Numbered from the stretch's first letter, positions 21,556 through 31,483 are shown. The stretch is 64,000 nucleotides of DNA from Mycolicibacterium bacteremicum (GCF_002086115.1 NZ_MVHJ01000001.1:248001-312000); one strand, 5' to 3'. A program made the numbers and translations. The notes: generated from the sequence alone by a model not told the origin.

Positions 21556-21634
21556 TCCGGCGGTGGATCACCCGGCCCACCGCCGCCCTGCGTGTTAGCG
21601 TCGCGAGGTCAGCTGGTCCGGCGCGGAGGTGGTC

Positions 21635-22135
21635 ATGACGGTGGTCCTGGTTCTGTTGTTGGCGTTGCTCATCGGCGTGGTTGCCGGTCTGCGCGCGCTC
21701 ACCCCGCCGGCCGTGGTGGCCTGGGGTGGTCTGCTCGGGTGGATCGACCTGGACGGCACCTGGGCCGACTGGTTGACCCACCCGATCACCGTCACGGTGC
21801 TGACGATCCTGCTGGTGGTCGAACTGGTCACGGATCAGTTGCCCAGCACACCGCCGCGCACGGTGACCATGCAGTTCGCCGCGCGACTGTTCACCGGTGC
21901 CTTCGCCGGTGCGGTGCTGGTCAGTGGTGTCATCGGTGACGCATCGGGCGGCAACGTGGTCTCCGGTATCGGCGCCGGCGTGGTCGGCGCGGTAGTGGGC
22001 ACCATGGGCGGATACCGGGCCCGCAAGGCACTCGTCGAGCGCAACGGCGGCAAGGATCTCCCGGTGGCTCTCGTCGAGGACGTGATCGCGGTGGTGGGCG
22101 GATTCGTCGTGGTCTTCCTGGCATCGCTGATCTGA
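21635..22135 (+). CDS. DUF4126 family membrane protein (Rv2120c-like)
   Basis: A 166-aa integral membrane protein with four to five hydrophobic segments and a conserved GLRALTPPAVVAWG stretch near the N-terminus. ATG 21635 is preceded by GGAGG at 21625-21629. The function is unknown. It overlaps the following flavoprotein gene by one base, suggesting coupling. The position downstream of hisG matches M. tuberculosis. Confidence 0.85.
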   Translation: MTVVLVLLLALLIGVVAGLRALTPPAVVAWGGLLGWIDLDGTWADWLTHPITVTVLTILLVVELVTDQLPSTPPRTVTMQFAARLFTGAFAGAVLVSGVIGDASGGNVVSGIGAGVVGAVVGTMGGYRARKALVERNGGKDLPVALVEDVIAVVGGFVVVFLASLI

Positions 22136-23511
22136 TGTCGCAGACAACGCATTTCGACGCCATCATCGTGGGCGCGGGGCAGGCCGGGCCGCCGCTGGCC
22201 GGCCGGCTCACCGATGCCGGCCACCGGGTCGCGGTGATCGAGCGCAAGCTGGTCGGCGGAACCTGCGTCAACTACGGCTGCATCCCCACCAAGACGCTGG
22301 TGGCCAGCGCTCACACGGCGCACATCGCCCGCCGCGCAGCCGATTTCGGCATCGGCACCGGCACGGTGACCGTCGACATGGCCAAGGTCAAGGCCCGCAA
22401 GGACGGCATCGTCGAATCCGACCGCAGCGGGGTGGAATCCTGGATCGAGGGGATGGACGGTGCGACGTTGCTGCGCGGGCACGCCCGTTTCGTCGATCCG
22501 CACACCATGGACGTCGACGGTCGGCGCATCAGCGCCGACCGGATCTTTCTCAATGTCGGCGGCCGGGCGGTGGTGCCCAACCTGCCGGGCCTGTCCGATA
22601 TCGAGTATCTGACGAATGTATCCGTGCTGGAACTCGACAGTGTCCCTGAACATCTCGTCGTCATCGGGGGCAGTTACATCGCGCTGGAATTCGCGCAGAT
22701 GTACCGGCGGTTCGGGGCTGCGGTCACCGTGATCGAGCGCGGAGCGCGACTGACCTCCCGCGAGGACGAGGACGTGTCCGCGGCGATCCGCGAAATTCTG
22801 GAGGCCGAGGGCATCATCGTGCACACCGGCGCTGACGACATCCGATTCTTGAAGCGGGACAACGGTTTCGAAGTGACACCGCGGGCCGGCGCCGAGGCGA
22901 TCACGGGCAGTCACGCGTTGATCGCCGTGGGGCGCGCACCCAATACCGACGATCTGGGCCTGGACAAGGCCGGCGTACGTACCGATGCCCGCGGCTATAT
23001 CGAGGTCGACGACCAGTTGCGCACCTCCGTCGAACACATCTGGGCGATGGGCGACTGCAACGGCAAGGGCGCGTTCACCCACACCTCGTACAACGATTTC
23101 GAGATCGTCGCGGCGAACCTGCTCGACGACGACCCCCGCCGGGTCAGCGACCGGGTACCGACCTACGCGCTCTACATCGACCCGCCACTCGGCCGCGCCG
23201 GACTGACCGCCGCCGAGGTGCTGCGCTCGGGCCGAAAGGCGCTGGTGGGCAAGCGTCCGATGACCAGGGTCGGCCGCGCGGTGGAAAAGGGGGAGACCCA
23301 GGGCTTCATGAAGGTGGTGGTGGACGCCGAGACCGGCGAGATCCTCGGGGCGTCGATCCTCGGTGTCGGCGGCGACGAGGTGGTGCACTCGATCCTGGAC
23401 ATCATGACCGCGAAACTGCCCTACACCGCGATATCGCGCACCATGCACATCCATCCGACCGTCAGCGAACTGGTACCCACGCTGCTTCAGGACCTCAAAC
23501 CGCTGACGTAG
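22135..23511 (+). CDS. FAD-dependent pyridine nucleotide-disulfide oxidoreductase (mercuric reductase-like)
   Basis: A 458-aa class I flavoprotein disulfide reductase. The N-terminal FAD motif GAGQAGPPLAG begins near residue 13. The redox-active pair is Cys44/Cys49 in GGTCVNYGCIPTK. The NAD(P) motif IGGSYIALE lies mid-protein, and the dimerization domain ends in HIHPTVSELVPT with the catalytic His. There is no N-terminal HMA domain and no C-terminal Cys pair as in true MerA, so mercury reduction is not supported. The natural substrate is unknown. The 3' end overlaps the convergent flavodoxin gene by 17 bp. Confidence 0.88.
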   Translation: MSQTTHFDAIIVGAGQAGPPLAGRLTDAGHRVAVIERKLVGGTCVNYGCIPTKTLVASAHTAHIARRAADFGIGTGTVTVDMAKVKARKDGIVESDRSGVESWIEGMDGATLLRGHARFVDPHTMDVDGRRISADRIFLNVGGRAVVPNLPGLSDIEYLTNVSVLELDSVPEHLVVIGGSYIALEFAQMYRRFGAAVTVIERGARLTSREDEDVSAAIREILEAEGIIVHTGADDIRFLKRDNGFEVTPRAGAEAITGSHALIAVGRAPNTDDLGLDKAGVRTDARGYIEVDDQLRTSVEHIWAMGDCNGKGAFTHTSYNDFEIVAANLLDDDPRRVSDRVPTYALYIDPPLGRAGLTAAEVLRSGRKALVGKRPMTRVGRAVEKGETQGFMKVVVDAETGEILGASILGVGGDEVVHSILDIMTAKLPYTAISRTMHIHPTVSELVPTLLQDLKPLT

Positions 23512-24094
23512 CCGCCCGTCCGGCGGTGAGTTGGGCGGTCACCAGCGCCACGCGCCGGCCCAGATGCCTGAAGGTGGCCAGGTCTGCGGGATGGACGCCT
23601 TGCGGGTCGGCGTCGACATCGGTCTGCGCCCCGGCGCCCAACCAGAACCCCAGCCTGTTCAGGTCGTGCTCGCTGCCTGTGCCGCTGTTCCAGCCGGGCC
23701 CCAGGCCCAGGTTGACCCAGTGCATGTGGTGCTGGGCGGCGAAGACCGACAGCGAGGTCAGCGCGTTGAGCTTGTCTCCGCTCTTGGCGCCCGAGTTGGT
23801 GAACCCGGCGGCGACCTTGTCCCGCCAGGCACCGGTCATGCAGCGTCGCCCGGTCTGTTCGGCGAAAGTCTGGAAGCCGGCCGAGATGTTGCCCATGTAC
23901 GTCGGCGCACCGAAGATGATGGCATCCGACCCGTCCAGGGTGGTCCAGTCCGCGTCGGTCAGGGTGTCCAGCGTCAGCGTGCTGACGCGGGCGCCACCGG
24001 TGCGGGCGCCGTCGGCAACTGCGGCGGCCAGCGTGGCGGTGTGCCCGAAACCGGAGTGGTGGGCGACCGTGACGGTGGGTGGGGTATCAGACAT
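23495..24094 (-). CDS. Flavodoxin family protein (WrbA/NADPH:quinone reductase-like)
   Basis: A 199-aa flavodoxin-fold protein. The N-terminal HHSGFGHTATLA loop binds the FMN phosphate, and FGAPTYMGNISAGFQTFAEQ is the isoalloxazine loop of the WrbA/NQO family. It overlaps the upstream SRPBCC gene by eight bases, in an operon that starts with an ArsR-type regulator. The combination suggests a response to a small redox-active ligand; this is inference. Confidence 0.87.
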   Translation of the reverse strand: MSDTPPTVTVAHHSGFGHTATLAAAVADGARTGGARVSTLTLDTLTDADWTTLDGSDAIIFGAPTYMGNISAGFQTFAEQTGRRCMTGAWRDKVAAGFTNSGAKSGDKLNALTSLSVFAAQHHMHWVNLGLGPGWNSGTGSEHDLNRLGFWLGAGAQTDVDADPQGVHPADLATFRHLGRRVALVTAQLTAGRAATSAV

Positions 24095-24602
24095 GGTGAA
24101 CCTCTGTTCCGGTGTAGATCGTCTGCGCCAGTTGGCGATACCGCTCGTTCCACGGCGGCAGTGGTGTGTTGTCGAACAGCGCGCGCAGCCGATCGAGAAA
24201 CGCGTGGGTCCCCGGGCGGAAGCCGCTCGCGTTGCGGACGCCGAGACCGCGGTGGGTCAACAGCAACCGGGTTCCACCGTTCTCGGCGTGCAGTTCGTAA
24301 CGCACCACCCCGGGTTCCACGATGCGCTGCTGCCATTCGTGTTCCAAGACCCGCGGCGGGTCCCATACGGTGATTCGCCCGGTCATCCGCTTGGCCTCGT
24401 CGGGACCCGGCGGGTCGGCGGGAATCATGACGATTCGTCCGTCGAGGCGGGGCTCGATCTCGGTGTGGCCCATCCACCGGGCGCGCTGGGCCGGCTCGGT
24501 GATCGCCGCCCATACCGTGGCGGGCGGCTGTGGGAACCAGCGTTCGAAGCGCAAGGTGGCACGGTCTCCGTCGACGACGAGTTCGCCGGGCGTATCGGTC
24601 AT
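24087..24602 (-). CDS. SRPBCC/AHSA1-domain protein
   Basis: A 171-aa START-like (Aha1 C-terminal) domain protein, recognisable from RWFPQPPATVWAAITEPAQRARWMG and the later WDPPRVLEHEW. This fold makes a hydrophobic pocket for small ligands. It overlaps the arsR gene by four bases. ArsR plus SRPBCC operons are common in actinobacteria; the ligand is unknown. Confidence 0.87.
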   Translation of the reverse strand: MTDTPGELVVDGDRATLRFERWFPQPPATVWAAITEPAQRARWMGHTEIEPRLDGRIVMIPADPPGPDEAKRMTGRITVWDPPRVLEHEWQQRIVEPGVVRYELHAENGGTRLLLTHRGLGVRNASGFRPGTHAFLDRLRALFDNTPLPPWNERYRQLAQTIYTGTEVHHV

Positions 24603-24910
24603 GTCGGCTCCGTGTCGTCGAGGTGACGCGCCAGCGCGTCCAGATGTGCCGACCAGAAGTGCCGGTAGCGGTTGAGCCAGTCGTCCATCTCGACCAGACC
24701 GTCTGCGCGCAGCGCATAGATGCGGCGCTGGGCGTCCGAGCGCACTTCCACGAGACCGACCTCCCGCAGCACCCGCAGGTGCCGCGACACCGTTGGTTGG
24801 GTCAGCCCGGGCAGGCTCGCGACGAGCTCGCCGGCCGAGCGCTCCCCGTCACGCAGCGCGTCCAGCAGTACGCGTCGACTGGGCTCGGCAACCGCCTCGA
24901 AGACATCCAC
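24599..24910 (-). CDS. ArsR-family transcriptional regulator
   Basis: A 103-aa winged-helix repressor with the helix-turn-helix LPGLTQPTVSRHLRVLREVGLVE. No cysteine or histidine cluster of metal-sensing ArsR members is present, so it probably senses an organic ligand or redox state through another mechanism. The GTG at 24910 lies 15 bases from a 9-bp inverted repeat that overlaps its promoter region, suggesting autoregulation of the three-gene operon. Confidence 0.9.
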   Translation of the reverse strand: MDVFEAVAEPSRRVLLDALRDGERSAGELVASLPGLTQPTVSRHLRVLREVGLVEVRSDAQRRIYALRADGLVEMDDWLNRYRHFWSAHLDALARHLDDTEPT

Positions 24911-24924
24911 ATCCCGAGGATTGC

Positions 24925-24953
24925 ATATCGTCTATATAGATGCAAGACGATAT
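24925..24953. promoter_or_regulatory. ArsR-type operator (inverted repeat)
   Basis: ATATCGTCT (24925-24933) and AGACGATAT (24945-24953) form a perfect 9-bp inverted repeat with centres 20 bp apart, two helical turns. It lies 15-43 bases upstream of the arsR start, and its AT content stands out from the surrounding GC-rich DNA. Together these make it a strong operator candidate. Confidence 0.65.
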
Positions 24954-25463
24954 TCACTGGTGAGTGGCCCGCAGTAACCGCAACTGGCCGATCTCGGCGC
25001 CGTTTTTGGTCAGCTCGACGTTGAGCCACAGCGCCGTGTCCAGCAGCGGCCGCTCGACGCCTGCCCCCCACGGAAACGACAACGGCCGTGCGAGGTCGTC
25101 GTCTGTCAGCTCGTTCAGCAGGCTGTGCCAGCGTCGCTGCAGGGCGCGGATCTCCGACACGGCGTGTGCCGGGCCGGGCCAGCGAACGGCGGCTGCCGCC
25201 CGCGGCGGTTCTCCGGCGACGACATCCAGCGTCGCCGACCACCAGAAGATGATGTGCCAGGTGAGCCACCCGATGGTGGGCACCGGGAGCGGGTCGGGTT
25301 CGGACTCGGCCCAGTCGGCGACCCACCCGCCGGTCGCATCGGGATGCAGGGTCCACACCAGATCGGTCGGTGCCCACAGGAAGTCGTCGTCGGTCAGGGC
25401 CGAGAGGTGCAGGTCGGTCAACGCCCAGGCCACGTCGAACTGACGGCGCAGCGCGTCGATCAC
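24954..25463 (-). CDS. DinB-family/DUF664-like four-helix protein
   Basis: A 169-aa protein of the DinB/YfiT superfamily. Metal-ligand-like histidines appear in TIGWLTWHIIFWW and in the N-terminal helix. Such proteins include mycothiol- or bacillithiol-dependent S-transferases and detoxification enzymes, plausible in a mycothiol producer, but no substrate can be named. GTG 25463 overlaps the preceding thioesterase stop by four bases (GTGA), so the true start is here although the frame stays open further upstream. Confidence 0.8.
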   Translation of the reverse strand: MIDALRRQFDVAWALTDLHLSALTDDDFLWAPTDLVWTLHPDATGGWVADWAESEPDPLPVPTIGWLTWHIIFWWSATLDVVAGEPPRAAAAVRWPGPAHAVSEIRALQRRWHSLLNELTDDDLARPLSFPWGAGVERPLLDTALWLNVELTKNGAEIGQLRLLRATHQ

Positions 25464-26278
25464 CGGACGCGCTGGACCAGCAGGGTCTGCGCCGAGGTAC
25501 CGATGAAGCCGTCCCGGTCGTAGATCTCGGCCGTCGTCACCCCGATACCGTCGGGGCCGATGGAACCCCGGGCACGCAGACCGAAATCCGTCCCGCGCGG
25601 AACCCGGTGCAGATGCACGGCGGTGTCGGTGTTCATGAAGACGAAGCGGGTCGGGTCCAATGCGGCGCCGATCCCGTTGGCCGAATCGACCACCTGGGCC
25701 AGCCGCTGCAGCGGGGTCGTCGGCTCGTCGTCGACCAGCGGGACCAACGGACTCATCCAAGCCTCCGCGGCCGCACCCGGTGTGGCGGTCTGGCTGCGCC
25801 AACTGACCGTCTCCAGATATCCCGGGGCGCCCATCCAGCCGTGCGGATTGTCCACTGCCGCACCCTCGGTCAGCGGCGGGTACCGGTCGGTGCGGACATC
25901 GGCGGTGTCACTGGTGGCCAGCAGCCACGCACTGACCCGGGCCACCGGGCGTTCCGGCGCATCGGTGGCACTCATCTCCGCGACGGCCAGGGTGATGCGC
26001 GCACCCGGCCGCTGCACCCACGCCCGCACCTGCACGGGGGCCACCGGGATGGCGCCCAGGATGTCCAGCAGTAGCCGACCCACCCGCAGCTGCGGCCGGT
26101 CATCGTAGAGCTCCTCGATGGCCTTGGTCAGCAGGGCCAGCGGCGGTGAGCCGTGCTGGATGGCGGCATCCCAATTGCTCGCCGTACCGATCGTCGATTC
26201 GAACAGCTGGATCTCACCGTCGGATCCGAGCCGCCGATAGTGCGGGGTGCGCGGTCCGACGGTGTGCGACGCGGTCAT
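25460..26278 (-). CDS. Acyl-CoA thioesterase (hotdog fold, TesB-like)
   Basis: A 272-aa protein with two hotdog domains of the acyl-CoA thioesterase 3/TesB type. The N-terminal half contains GSPPLALLTKAIEEL and the C-terminal half ends with a YDRDGFIGTSAQTLLVQ strand typical of the family. ATG 26278 overlaps the recB-like stop by four bases. It probably hydrolyses medium- or long-chain acyl-CoA. Confidence 0.85.
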   Translation of the reverse strand: MTASHTVGPRTPHYRRLGSDGEIQLFESTIGTASNWDAAIQHGSPPLALLTKAIEELYDDRPQLRVGRLLLDILGAIPVAPVQVRAWVQRPGARITLAVAEMSATDAPERPVARVSAWLLATSDTADVRTDRYPPLTEGAAVDNPHGWMGAPGYLETVSWRSQTATPGAAAEAWMSPLVPLVDDEPTTPLQRLAQVVDSANGIGAALDPTRFVFMNTDTAVHLHRVPRGTDFGLRARGSIGPDGIGVTTAEIYDRDGFIGTSAQTLLVQRVR

Positions 26279-27120
26279 TCGGCCGGCGCCTCCGGCCAGC
26301 CCGGGTAGGGCGGCGGCGTGCCGCCGAACTCGGGGCACAGCGCCCGGTGCGCGCACCAGTCGCACAGTTTGGACCGCTTGGCCCGGAAATCCCCTGTGCT
26401 GCCCGCGGATTGGATGGCGCGCCAGATCGCGGTCAGGGTGCGCTCGAATCGCACCAACTCGTCGGGATCGGGGGAGTAGTCCAGCAGCTGACCGTCGGCG
26501 AGGTAGATCAGCCGCAACCGGGCAGGCAGCACGCCGCGGGACCGCCACAGCGCCACCGCGTAGAACTTCATCTGGAACAGCGCCTTGGCCTCGGCCAGCG
26601 CCCACAGCTCCGACGGCGCCCTGCCGGTCTTGTAATCGACCACGCGCATCTCGCCGGTGGCCGCGATGTCGATGCGGTCGACGAAGCCACGCAGCAGGGT
26701 GCCGTCCTCGAGCTCGACCTCGACCCGTTGCTCGCAACTGTCGGGATCGAACCGGGTGGGGTCCTCGAGCCGGTAGTACCCGGACAGCAACTTGCGGGCG
26801 TCGCGTACCAACTCTGCCCGTAGGTCCGCGTCGAGGTCGCGGCCGAGTTGCTCGTTCTCGGCGGCGACACGGTCGAGCGCGGTGTCGACGAGGGTCAGCG
26901 CGGTGTCATGGCCGCGTTGCGCGGCGGGCAACGCATAGAGATCCTCCAGCGCGGCGTGCACCACCGACCCGCGCAGCTGCGCCGGGGACACCGGCTCGGG
27001 CAGCCGATCGATGGCCCGGAAGCGGTACAGCAATGGGCACTGCTTGAAATCACCGGCCCGGGACGGGGACAGGGCGGGGCGCCGACCGGTTACCGGTCCG
27101 GTTGTGGTGGCGACGCTCAT
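26275..27120 (-). CDS. RecB/AddB-family PD-(D/E)XK exonuclease with FeS cysteines (Rv2119-like)
   Basis: A 281-aa single-domain nuclease. The PD-(D/E)XK core is visible as FVDRIDIAATGEMRVVDYKTG, giving the Asp and the catalytic Asp-x-Lys-type pair. One cysteine near the N-terminus (KQCPLLYRFR) and three near the C-terminus (CDWCAHRALC) match the arrangement that binds a 4Fe-4S staple in AddB/Cas4-like nucleases. No helicase domain is present. ATG 27120 is preceded by TAGGCT-N6 (leaderless). It heads an overlapping operon with the thioesterase and DinB-like genes. Confidence 0.88.
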   Translation of the reverse strand: MSVATTTGPVTGRRPALSPSRAGDFKQCPLLYRFRAIDRLPEPVSPAQLRGSVVHAALEDLYALPAAQRGHDTALTLVDTALDRVAAENEQLGRDLDADLRAELVRDARKLLSGYYRLEDPTRFDPDSCEQRVEVELEDGTLLRGFVDRIDIAATGEMRVVDYKTGRAPSELWALAEAKALFQMKFYAVALWRSRGVLPARLRLIYLADGQLLDYSPDPDELVRFERTLTAIWRAIQSAGSTGDFRAKRSKLCDWCAHRALCPEFGGTPPPYPGWPEAPAE

Positions 27121-27126
27121 GCCCCG

Positions 27127-27132
27127 AGCCTA
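27127..27132 (-). promoter_or_regulatory. Leaderless -10 box of the recB-like operon
   Basis: On the minus strand TAGGCT lies six bases before ATG 27120, the same hexamer and spacing as at dop and the exonuclease gene. Confidence 0.5.
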
Positions 27133-27198
27133 TGCCCGGGCCCCGACAATTCCTCGGCAATCCCGGCGTGGTCGGCCTCCGCGCGTCTGGCAGGCTAG

Positions 27199-28161
<963 letters not shown>

Positions 28162-28164
28162 CGG

Positions 28165-28461
28165 TCATTCATCGTCGCTGCGGTGCAATCCGCGGCGGGT
28201 GGACAGCAGGTCGAACTCGGGCCGGGCCGCAACCAGCCGCTCGGCGGCGTCGAGCACCTCGACGACATGCGCGCGGTCGGCGGCCACCACCGATACCCCG
28301 ATATTGGCACGCCGGTGCAGCTCCTGGGCCCCGGTCTCGGCCGCGGACACGGTGAACCGGCGCCGCAGTTCGGCGATGACGGGGCGGATCACCGATCGCT
28401 TCTGCTTGAGCGAGTGCACGTCGCCGAGCAGCAGATCGCAGTCGAGCCAGCCGATCCACAT
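28165..28461 (-). CDS. DUF503 family protein (Rv2117-like)
   Basis: A 98-aa ferredoxin-like-fold protein of the DUF503 family. The HSLKQKRSVIRPVIAELRRRF core is the family signature. It is found in many bacteria, often near ribosome-maturation genes, and its role is unresolved. ATG 28461 was chosen to match the 97-aa M. tuberculosis protein. It sits five bases after lppK and ends three bases from the convergent trmI stop. Confidence 0.87.
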   Translation of the reverse strand: MWIGWLDCDLLLGDVHSLKQKRSVIRPVIAELRRRFTVSAAETGAQELHRRANIGVSVVAADRAHVVEVLDAAERLVAARPEFDLLSTRRGLHRSDDE

Positions 28462-28466
28462 CGGTA

Positions 28467-29021
28467 TCAGCGGGGGGGTGTCGGCAGCGGTGTCTGCGCC
28501 TGCAGCTCGAGCAGTTGGTCGGCCGTGTCGCGGGTCAACTGCCAGGCACCCTCGTGCAGGGTGAACTGCATCGGGAAGGTGAACGGCGCGGTGCCGGGGA
28601 TCGGATTGGCGGGCGCGACCGTCACGGTCGCCACGACATCGCCGTAGTCGGTGTCCGACCACACCAGGTCGGCGGCCTGGAAGGTCAGTGGGGCCAGGCC
28701 GGCGTCGACGGTCGCGGTGGCGAACCGGTCCAGTGCGGCGGCATCCTGCGGCGTCGCGAACTGCACCAGCGGCACCTTCTGTTCACCGGGAATCGAAGGG
28801 TCGGCCAGCCGGCTCAGCACGCCGGTGAGCGCCTCGGGTGCCGGCAGCGGGGCTGCGGGCGCCGACGCATCCGCCGCGGCCGAGGCGGTGGTGGTCTGCT
28901 CGGGCGCGGGCGGCACCGGCTCGTCGCCACACCCCGACAGCATGAGCGCCGCCACCGAGGTGACGGCGCTCAATGCCAACTTCGGTCGGAGCGAAGTGAC
29001 GGGGGATCCGGCGCGGCGCAT
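28467..29021 (-). CDS. lppK: Lipoprotein LppK-like (Mtb12-domain)
   Basis: A 184-aa lipoprotein. A basic N-terminus is followed by a hydrophobic segment and a lipobox LSGC. An Ala/Pro/Thr-rich linker comes next, then a domain resembling the adjacent Mtb12 antigen (PLTFQAADL, MQFTLHEGAWQLTRDTADQLLEL). It corresponds to Rv2116 by position. A copy of a dispersed repeat (28989-29007) lies within the signal-peptide codons, which may have lengthened the N-terminus. Confidence 0.85.
   Translation of the reverse strand: MRRAGSPVTSLRPKLALSAVTSVAALMLSGCGDEPVPPAPEQTTTASAAADASAPAAPLPAPEALTGVLSRLADPSIPGEQKVPLVQFATPQDAAALDRFATATVDAGLAPLTFQAADLVWSDTDYGDVVATVTVAPANPIPGTAPFTFPMQFTLHEGAWQLTRDTADQLLELQAQTPLPTPPR
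28989..29007. repeat. Dispersed repeat copy in the lppK signal-peptide codons
   Basis: GAGCGAAGTGACGGGGGAT matches the metH copy at 18 of 19 positions and the trmI unit core at 16-17 of 19. Here it is read in the antisense direction, so it encodes different residues. Confidence 0.65.
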
Positions 29022-29030
29022 GGCCTGCGG

Positions 29031-29525
29031 TCAGCCGGCCGCCGACAGCAGCGCCAGTGCGGACTGCTTGGTGACCTGCCAGCCGGTGGGGCTCGGCCCG
29101 GCGATGAAGGTCACGGGCTGGGTGGCGGTGCCGCCGGTGGCGGCGGTCGCGGTCACGTTGGCCGTGGCGATCGGGCCGTTGACGTCGATATCGGCCACGT
29201 TGAAGGTCAGCGGGAACTTGCCCTCGCGCGCCGCGTTGTTGTACGCGCGGTCGGCGGCGATCGACTCGATGCGTCCGACGCCACCCTGGATGTAGGGGGC
29301 CTTGCCGGAGAACGAACCGGGACCGGCGAGCGCGGTCAGGGTCTGGGTGAGCGGCGCCGCCAAATCGGGTGCGGGCAGCTGCGGCAGCGGGGTATCCCAC
29401 ACGACGGGGGTGATCGCCGGGGCGCTGCTGGCTGTAACCGACGACACGCCCGTCGCTGCAGCGGTAACCAGACCGGCTGCCGCGGCGCTGGTTACGAAGC
29501 CGGTGACGAGGGTTTTGAGGAGCAC
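29031..29525 (-). CDS. mtb12: Low-molecular-weight secreted antigen Mtb12-like
   Basis: A 164-aa secreted protein with a Sec signal peptide (residues 1 to about 40, Ala-rich cleavage region). The mature domain is like that of Mtb12/CFP-2 (Rv2376c), including LAGPGSFSGKAPYIQGGVGRIES and a C-terminal TGWQVTKQSALALLSAAG. The GTG start at 29525 follows an AAGGA site. In M. tuberculosis the Mtb12 gene is elsewhere; here it is immediately upstream of lppK, with which it shares the domain. Confidence 0.88.
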   Translation of the reverse strand: MLLKTLVTGFVTSAAAAGLVTAAATGVSSVTASSAPAITPVVWDTPLPQLPAPDLAAPLTQTLTALAGPGSFSGKAPYIQGGVGRIESIAADRAYNNAAREGKFPLTFNVADIDVNGPIATANVTATAATGGTATQPVTFIAGPSPTGWQVTKQSALALLSAAG

Positions 29526-29671
29526 AGTGGTCCTTTCTACGGGGCCAAGTATTCAGTGAGGTTAACAGCGTTGCTGGTGTGTCGAATTCCTAGACCACAC
29601 ACAAAGGCTGAATCGCCGGTAGCGTTGAAGTTGTTACTGCACCAACATTCGGTGCGGGAGGGAGCGCAACT

Positions 29672-31483
29672 ATGAGTGAATCCGAGCGTTCGGGCTTTTC
29701 CGCCGAGGATGCTGCCGAACTGGAGAGGTTGCGCCGCGAAGCCGCGGCACTTCGTGAACAACTCGAACAGACGGTGGGCGCGGGCAGTGGCCTGCGGACC
29801 GCCCGCGATGTCCAGCAGCTCGAGGCGCGCATCGATTCGCTGGCCGCGCGCAACGCCAAGCTGATGGACACCCTCAAGGAGGCCCGCCAGCAACTGCTCG
29901 CGCTGCGCGAGGAGGTCGACCGGCTCGGACAGCCCCCGAGCGGTTACGGCGTGCTGTTGGCCACCTACGAGGACGAGACGGTCGACGTCTTCACCTCCGG
30001 CCGCAAGATGCGCCTGACGCTGTCGCCCAACATCGAGGCGGCCTCGCTCAAGCAGGGGCAGACCGTCCGGCTCAACGAGGCGCTGACGGTGGTGGAGGCC
30101 GGCACCTTCGAAGCGGTCGGGGAGATCAGCACCCTGCGCGAGATCCTCGACGACGGTCACCGGGCGCTGGTGGTCGGCCACGCCGATGAGGAGCGCATCG
30201 TGTGGCTGGCCGAACCACTGGTCGCCGCGGAGTTCCTGCCCGAGGGCGTGGAGGTGGCCGCCGACGATCTCGAGGACGGGCAGCCGCGCAAGCTGCGTCC
30301 CGGCGATTCGCTGCTGGTCGACACCAAGGCCGGATACGCCTTCGAGCGCATTCCCAAGGCCGAGGTGGAAGACCTGGTGCTCGAGGAGGTCCCCGACGTC
30401 AGCTACGGCGATATCGGTGGCCTGACGCGTCAGATCGAGCAGATTCGCGATGCCGTGGAACTGCCGTTCCTGCACAAGGATCTCTACCGGGAGTATGCGT
30501 TGCGCCCACCCAAGGGTGTGCTGCTCTACGGTCCGCCCGGGTGCGGTAAGACGCTGATCGCCAAGGCGGTCGCCAACTCATTGGCCAAGAAGATGGCCGA
30601 GTTGCGCGGCGAGGAGTCCCGGGAGGCCAAGAGCTACTTCCTGAACATCAAGGGACCCGAGCTGCTGAACAAGTTCGTCGGCGAGACCGAGCGGCACATC
30701 CGGCTGATCTTCCAGCGGGCCCGCGAGAAGGCGTCCGAGGGCACCCCGGTCATCGTGTTCTTCGACGAGATGGATTCGATCTTCCGGACCCGCGGCACCG
30801 GCGTGAGTTCGGACGTGGAGACCACGGTCGTGCCGCAGCTACTGTCGGAGATCGACGGTGTGGAAGGCCTGGAGAACGTCATCGTGATCGGTGCCTCCAA
30901 CCGTGAGGACATGATCGATCCGGCCATCCTGCGGCCCGGCCGCCTGGATGTGAAGATCAAGATCGAGCGACCGGACGCCGAAGCGGCGCAGGACATCTTC
31001 AGCAAGTATCTGACCGAGGATCTGCCGGTCAACGCCGATGATCTCGACGAGTTCGGTGGCGACCGCGCGCTCACGGTCAAGTCGATGATCGAGAAGGTCG
31101 TCGACCGGATGTACGCCGAGATCGACGACAACCGCTTCCTGGAGGTCACCTATGCCAACGGTGACAAGGAGGTCATGTACTTCAAGGACTTCAACTCCGG
31201 AGCCATGATCCAGAACGTCGTGGACCGCGCGAAGAAGTACGCCATCAAGTCGGTGCTGGAGACCGGGTCGCGGGGTCTGCGTATCCAGCACCTGCTCGAT
31301 TCGATCGTCGACGAGTTCGCCGAGAACGAGGACCTGCCCAACACCACGAACCCGGATGACTGGGCCCGCATCTCGGGCAAGAAGGGCGAGCGGATCGTTT
31401 ACATCCGCACGCTCGTCACGGGCAAGAGTTCGTCGGCCAGCAGGGCGATCGACACCGAGTCCAACCTGGGCCAGTACCTGTAG
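29672..31483 (+). CDS. mpa: Mycobacterial proteasome ATPase Mpa (ARC)
   Basis: This hexameric AAA+ unfoldase recognises pupylated proteins and feeds them into the 20S proteasome. The 603-aa protein has an N-terminal coiled coil (about residues 10-80) that binds Pup and two OB-type interdomain folds. It carries Walker A GPPGCGKT at 287-294, Walker B with Asp365-Glu366, and a C-terminal Gln-Tyr-Leu (601-603) that docks into the proteasome core. ATG 29672 is preceded by a GGGAGGGAG site. It is divergent from mtb12 and separated from dop/pup by about 9 kb of accessory genes including ectABCD. Confidence 0.98.
   Translation: MSESERSGFSAEDAAELERLRREAAALREQLEQTVGAGSGLRTARDVQQLEARIDSLAARNAKLMDTLKEARQQLLALREEVDRLGQPPSGYGVLLATYEDETVDVFTSGRKMRLTLSPNIEAASLKQGQTVRLNEALTVVEAGTFEAVGEISTLREILDDGHRALVVGHADEERIVWLAEPLVAAEFLPEGVEVAADDLEDGQPRKLRPGDSLLVDTKAGYAFERIPKAEVEDLVLEEVPDVSYGDIGGLTRQIEQIRDAVELPFLHKDLYREYALRPPKGVLLYGPPGCGKTLIAKAVANSLAKKMAELRGEESREAKSYFLNIKGPELLNKFVGETERHIRLIFQRAREKASEGTPVIVFFDEMDSIFRTRGTGVSSDVETTVVPQLLSEIDGVEGLENVIVIGASNREDMIDPAILRPGRLDVKIKIERPDAEAAQDIFSKYLTEDLPVNADDLDEFGGDRALTVKSMIEKVVDRMYAEIDDNRFLEVTYANGDKEVMYFKDFNSGAMIQNVVDRAKKYAIKSVLETGSRGLRIQHLLDSIVDEFAENEDLPNTTNPDDWARISGKKGERIVYIRTLVTGKSSSASRAIDTESNLGQYL

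Noticed and set aside
22135..23511. Mercuric reductase with a mer operon
   Set aside because: The flavoprotein lacks the HMA domain and the C-terminal cysteine pair, and no merR, merT or merP is nearby.
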